Position numbers and translations under genes: made by a program. Shown here in pieces: positions 6,872-9,093 of a stretch of DNA of 9,093 nt; position 1 is the stretch's first letter, and each line of letters starts with the position of its first letter. The notes beneath the pieces were generated by a model. That model made no database searches. It was not told the origin of the DNA and worked only from the letters and a program-made list of their open reading frames with translations. The stretch is from Planctomicrobium sp. (GTDB taxonomy: Bacteria > Planctomycetota > Planctomycetia > Planctomycetales > Planctomycetaceae): positions 1 to 9,093 of the forward strand of contig JAJDEL010000525.1 in assembly GCA_029259835.1 (NCBI GenBank), written 5' to 3'.

Positions 6872-8071
6872 ATGCTCGCGGAAATTATTGCTATTGGCTC
6901 TGAGTTAACATCCGGAGCCAAGCTCGACACAAATAGTCAATGGCTCAGCTTGCAACTGGCTGAACTAGGCATTTCAGTTCAATTTCATTCAACAGTTGCC
7001 GACGATCTTCAATCGAATATTGATCTTTTAAAATCAGCAGCGGCTCGTGTTGACCTCATCCTAGTGACCGGTGGACTGGGACCGACGCTCGATGATTTGA
7101 CGCGTCAAGCCATTGCCGGTTTTACGGATGTTGAATTAGTTGAAGACTTCGAATCGATGGAGCATCTGGAAGGATTCTTTGTGGCCCGTGGTCGCGAAAT
7201 GCCGGAACGAAACCGAATTCAGGCAATGTTTCCTGCCGGATCAACACCGATCGAAAACCCCGTCGGAACAGCACCTGGTATTTGGCTGGAGATTCCTCGT
7301 GCTGGAAAGTCGCCTTGCGTTATCGCAGCCATGCCTGGTGTTCCGTCCGAAATGAGGAAGATGTATCACGAACAAGTGAAGCCACGTTTGCCGGGCGGTG
7401 AGGTCGTCATTCGCAGGTCAAGAATCAACTGTTTTGGAATCGGTGAGTCCGCCACAGAAGAAATTCTGGGGGAGTTGACCGCGCGCGGCAGCACGCCGGA
7501 GGTCGGCATCACGGCACATGAAGCGACCATTACAATGCGAATCAATGCGCAAGGAAAAAATGAAGCAGAATGTCTTCAGCAGATCGAAACTGCCAGTCAG
7601 GTGATTCACGGTAAATTAGGGGATTATGTCTTCGGCGTTGAAGATGAAGAGCTTGAAGATGTGATCGTCCGTGAATTAATACGGTTAAACAAATCCTTCG
7701 CCACAATTGAACACGCGACTGCTGGTTTGATTGCACAACGAATCGCACATGCTGTCCAGACTGATGAGTGCGGCTCGAGTGAGTGCTACAAAGGAGGGAC
7801 CGTTGCCGTTTCCTCCTCAATGAGTCTCGAACAAGAAGCCCAGGCACTCCTGGATTCATCGCACGCCGATTACATCCTTGCTGTCGGTCCGGAGGCGGTA
7901 CGAACTAACGGTTCCAGCCGACTTGTCTCAGAGATTCCAGTGCTACTTATTGGTCGAAATGTTCACACAGAAACATTACTCTCGTGGACTGGAAACCCAG
8001 CGATTACAAAAATTCGTTCCGCGAAATCAGCCCTTGACCTTCTTCGCCACGAATTGATGAAACTAAGCTGA
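6872..8071 (+). CDS. cinA: CinA-family protein with an altered C-terminal domain
   Basis: The N-terminal domain (about 1-165, COG1058/MoCF-like, associated with ADP-ribose pyrophosphatase activity) is well preserved: IGSELTSGAKLDTNSQWL (8-25), TGGLGPTLDD (66-75), RNRIQAMFP (113-121) and MPGVPSEM (154-161). A middle domain (about 175-255) includes CFGIGES and GITAHEATITMRI. The C-terminal domain (from about 260), which in the family deamidates NMN, is abnormal. The consensus ESCTGG is here EHATAG (280-285), so the conserved Ser is His281. The stretch between GGTVAVSSS (308-316) and ADYILAVGP (332-340) looks shorter than in typical relatives, and the conserved GPxGG/VGTV segment is not recognisable. 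The total of 399 residues is slightly under the usual 410-420. The gene starts one base after the decarboxylase stop, with GGAAAG (6858-6863) eight bases upstream as ribosome site. CinA membership is firm; NMN deamidase activity is doubtful. Confidence 0.93.
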   Translation: MLAEIIAIGSELTSGAKLDTNSQWLSLQLAELGISVQFHSTVADDLQSNIDLLKSAAARVDLILVTGGLGPTLDDLTRQAIAGFTDVELVEDFESMEHLEGFFVARGREMPERNRIQAMFPAGSTPIENPVGTAPGIWLEIPRAGKSPCVIAAMPGVPSEMRKMYHEQVKPRLPGGEVVIRRSRINCFGIGESATEEILGELTARGSTPEVGITAHEATITMRINAQGKNEAECLQQIETASQVIHGKLGDYVFGVEDEELEDVIVRELIRLNKSFATIEHATAGLIAQRIAHAVQTDECGSSECYKGGTVAVSSSMSLEQEAQALLDSSHADYILAVGPEAVRTNGSSRLVSEIPVLLIGRNVHTETLLSWTGNPAITKIRSAKSALDLLRHELMKLS

Positions 8072-8080
8072 AACCGAAAT

Positions 8081-8104
8081 GCTGGGACGAATCCCAGCCT
8101 ACTA
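8081..8104. repeat. Dispersed hairpin repeat, copy 2
   Basis: GCTGGGA (8081-8087) pairs perfectly with TCCCAGC (8092-8098) around a CGAA loop, nine bases after the cinA stop, followed by CTACTA. It matches 5295-5318 at 22 of 24 positions. One of the two differences lies in the stem and keeps pairing (A-T here, G-T wobble there); the other is in the loop. It may help end cinA transcription, although no T-run follows. Confidence 0.7.
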
Positions 8105-8171
8105 CTTTCGATGAAATTTGAACGATGATTTAACACCCAATGGTATCTACTTTGGAAACTCACGCCCTGAG

Positions 8172-8190
8172 CCGAACGCGCTAGCGTCGG
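8172..8190. repeat. Hairpin CCGA-A-CGC / GCG-TCGG with GCTA loop
   Basis: CCGA (8172-8175) pairs with TCGG (8187-8190) and CGC (8177-8179) with GCG (8184-8186), leaving one bulged A and the loop GCTA. The CGCTAGCG centre is itself palindromic. It shares its CTAG core with the next hairpin. From memory, CGCTAGCG-centred repeats are common in planctomycete intergenic DNA; I could not verify this. Confidence 0.5.
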
Positions 8191-8224
8191 GCATATTGCG
8201 AGAAAGCGTGAACCCTGTAAAGCC

Positions 8225-8244
8225 CCGCTGGCTAGCGCCAGCGG
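8225..8244. repeat. Hairpin CCGCTGGC / GCCAGCGG with TAGC loop
   Basis: A perfect 8-bp GC-rich stem (8225-8232 with 8237-8244) closes a four-base loop. It is the strongest single hairpin in the window. No T-run follows, so it is not a standard intrinsic terminator, and a repeat-element origin is more likely. Confidence 0.65.
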
Positions 8245-8314
8245 CTCATCAGACTTGTCTTCAAGGACCAAAGTAGACAGCATTGACCTAACACTCTTGA
8301 ACTGGAACTTTCTA

Positions 8315-9093
8315 ATGAAAATATCGTTTGCTCTGAGTGTCGTTTTTACATTTGCTTTCATGCCCTGCACTGTCCAGGCGGAGCATGAAGGCAAAGTCCA
8401 GATTTTGCTGCTTGGTGATAGTACGACCGAAGGGAGCATTCCGAGAAAGATGAAACCTGAAGGACCCCACCTGGAGAAAGTCCTCGAACAACTCCTCGCT
8501 GCCGAAGGAGACCTACCGCCGTGTCACGTAATCAATTCCAGCCTCAGTGGCGAATACATTCGCAGGCTCATAGATTCTGGGCGATATGATCGCGATGCGG
8601 CAAAATTACCAGGGCTGGATTACATCTTCATTCGCTATGGTCTGAATGATCGCGCACGGATCGAAAACTTCTCGGAGAACTTCCCAAAAGATTTCCATGA
8701 GTTACTGAAACGGCTGCGGGAAGATCATCCACAGGCAAAGTTGATTCCGATGACCGTCATTCCTTTTTCAAATGAGGAAGCCAGCAAGATTATCAACGAT
8801 CTGGTTCGGCAGGTGGCGGACGAGGAGGAACTGCCGGTTTTTGACATTTACCCTCGGTACGCCGCTGAACTGAAGAAAGGTCATAACATGCTGAACTATC
8901 GTCGCTATCCGCTCGCGAAAGTGCCGGAACAATTTCACGGGTTGGTCAAACCATTTGTGAGCGGGTCAAGTGTTCTCGTCATGGCAAACGAACTCGACGC
9001 AATCCTCGGACACCTCCCAGGCTGGTACAGCGACCGACACCCCAATCTCGCCGGCTACAACGTGATTGCCGACGAGACAGCGGAGTATCTTGA
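8315..9093 (+). CDS. Exported SGNH/GDSL hydrolase, 3' end missing
   Basis: The frame is open from ATG 8315 to the window end (259 codons) and continues beyond it. It is probably an esterase that removes acyl groups from carbohydrate or another ester, acting outside the cytoplasm. Residues 1-22 are a signal peptide with a likely cut after VQA. LLLGDSTTEGS (31-41) is block I with the nucleophile S36. G79 in SLSGEY is the block II glycine. YGLND (108-112) is block III with N111. SDRHPN (239-244) gives the block V D240 and H242 of the catalytic triad. All four SGNH residues are present, so the catalytic core is complete even though the C-terminus is cut. GGAA at 8304-8307 lies seven bases before the ATG. 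A link to the sulfatase in polysaccharide breakdown is plausible but rests only on proximity. Confidence 0.88.
   Translation, partial: MKISFALSVVFTFAFMPCTVQAEHEGKVQILLLGDSTTEGSIPRKMKPEGPHLEKVLEQLLAAEGDLPPCHVINSSLSGEYIRRLIDSGRYDRDAAKLPGLDYIFIRYGLNDRARIENFSENFPKDFHELLKRLREDHPQAKLIPMTVIPFSNEEASKIINDLVRQVADEEELPVFDIYPRYAAELKKGHNMLNYRRYPLAKVPEQFHGLVKPFVSGSSVLVMANELDAILGHLPGWYSDRHPNLAGYNVIADETAEYL

Larger units (their letters stand above)
8146..8277. repeat. Inverted-repeat-bounded block with two internal hairpins
   Basis: TCTACTTTGG (8146-8155) is the exact reverse complement of CCAAAGTAGA (8268-8277). The 112 bases between them contain two hairpins (8172-8190 and 8225-8244). As RNA the block could form a closed multi-branch structure; as DNA it resembles a small non-autonomous element with short terminal repeats. 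No obvious target-site duplication flanks it. Confidence 0.45.
8072..8314. other. Non-coding gap rich in hairpins between cinA and the SGNH hydrolase gene
   Basis: There is no coding potential here. In order it holds copy 2 of the hairpin repeat (8081-8104), then a block bounded by a 10-bp inverted repeat (8146-8277) that encloses two hairpins with GCTA- and TAGC-type loops. A short leader precedes the hydrolase ATG at 8315. A promoter for that gene is expected in the last 40 bases or so, but I cannot point to clear boxes. Confidence 0.6.

Noticed and set aside
7963..8439. Minus-strand open frame across the cinA end, the gap and the hydrolase start
   Set aside because: It is antisense to the end of cinA, runs through the hairpin repeats, and covers the signal peptide and catalytic Ser block of the SGNH hydrolase.
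1160..9093. Sulfatase plus SGNH hydrolase as one polysaccharide-utilisation locus
   Set aside because: The two genes are about 5.7 kb apart on opposite strands with housekeeping genes between them, and there is no SusC/D-like transporter, glycoside hydrolase or regulator in the window.

Overview
The window looks like chromosomal DNA of a Planctomycetes bacterium, probably order Planctomycetales. This is inferred from gene content and style: a secreted formylglycine sulfatase, an SGNH esterase with a signal peptide, a CinA with a worn C-terminal domain, a lipoprotein of unknown family, moderate GC content, weak Shine-Dalgarno sites, and GC-rich hairpin repeats between genes. No 16S or other marker gene is present, so the assignment is not certain.

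Layout from left to right. (1) 2-799 (+): the C-terminal part of a SAM-dependent methyltransferase, cut by the left edge. (2) 800-1159: a convergent, AT-rich non-coding gap with inverted repeats. (3) 1160-2599 (-): a secreted arylsulfatase-type sulfatase with a GTG start and a hairpin right after its stop. (4) 2729-3583 (-): a lipoprotein of unknown function. (5) 3584-3682: a divergent promoter region. (6) 3683-5224 (+): glucose-6-phosphate dehydrogenase (zwf). (7) 5225-5367: a short gap with three successive stem-loops. (8) 5368-6870 (+): a PLP-dependent group II decarboxylase. It is followed after one base by (9) 6872-8071 (+): a CinA-family protein. (10) 8072-8314: a non-coding gap with three hairpins, two of them enclosed by a 10-bp inverted repeat. 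(11) 8315-9093 (+): an exported SGNH/GDSL hydrolase, cut by the right edge.

The genes do not form one obvious pathway. zwf supplies NADPH through the oxidative pentose phosphate route. The decarboxylase and CinA are almost certainly co-translated. The sulfatase and SGNH hydrolase fit the extracytoplasmic breakdown of sulfated and acylated polysaccharides typical of planctomycetes, but they are not adjacent and lie on opposite strands.

I found no defence system, CRISPR array, transposase, tRNA or rRNA. The observations most worth following up are the altered catalytic motif in the C-terminal half of CinA, a hairpin repeat present in two near-identical copies after zwf and after cinA, and the inverted-repeat-bounded double-hairpin block at 8146-8277.
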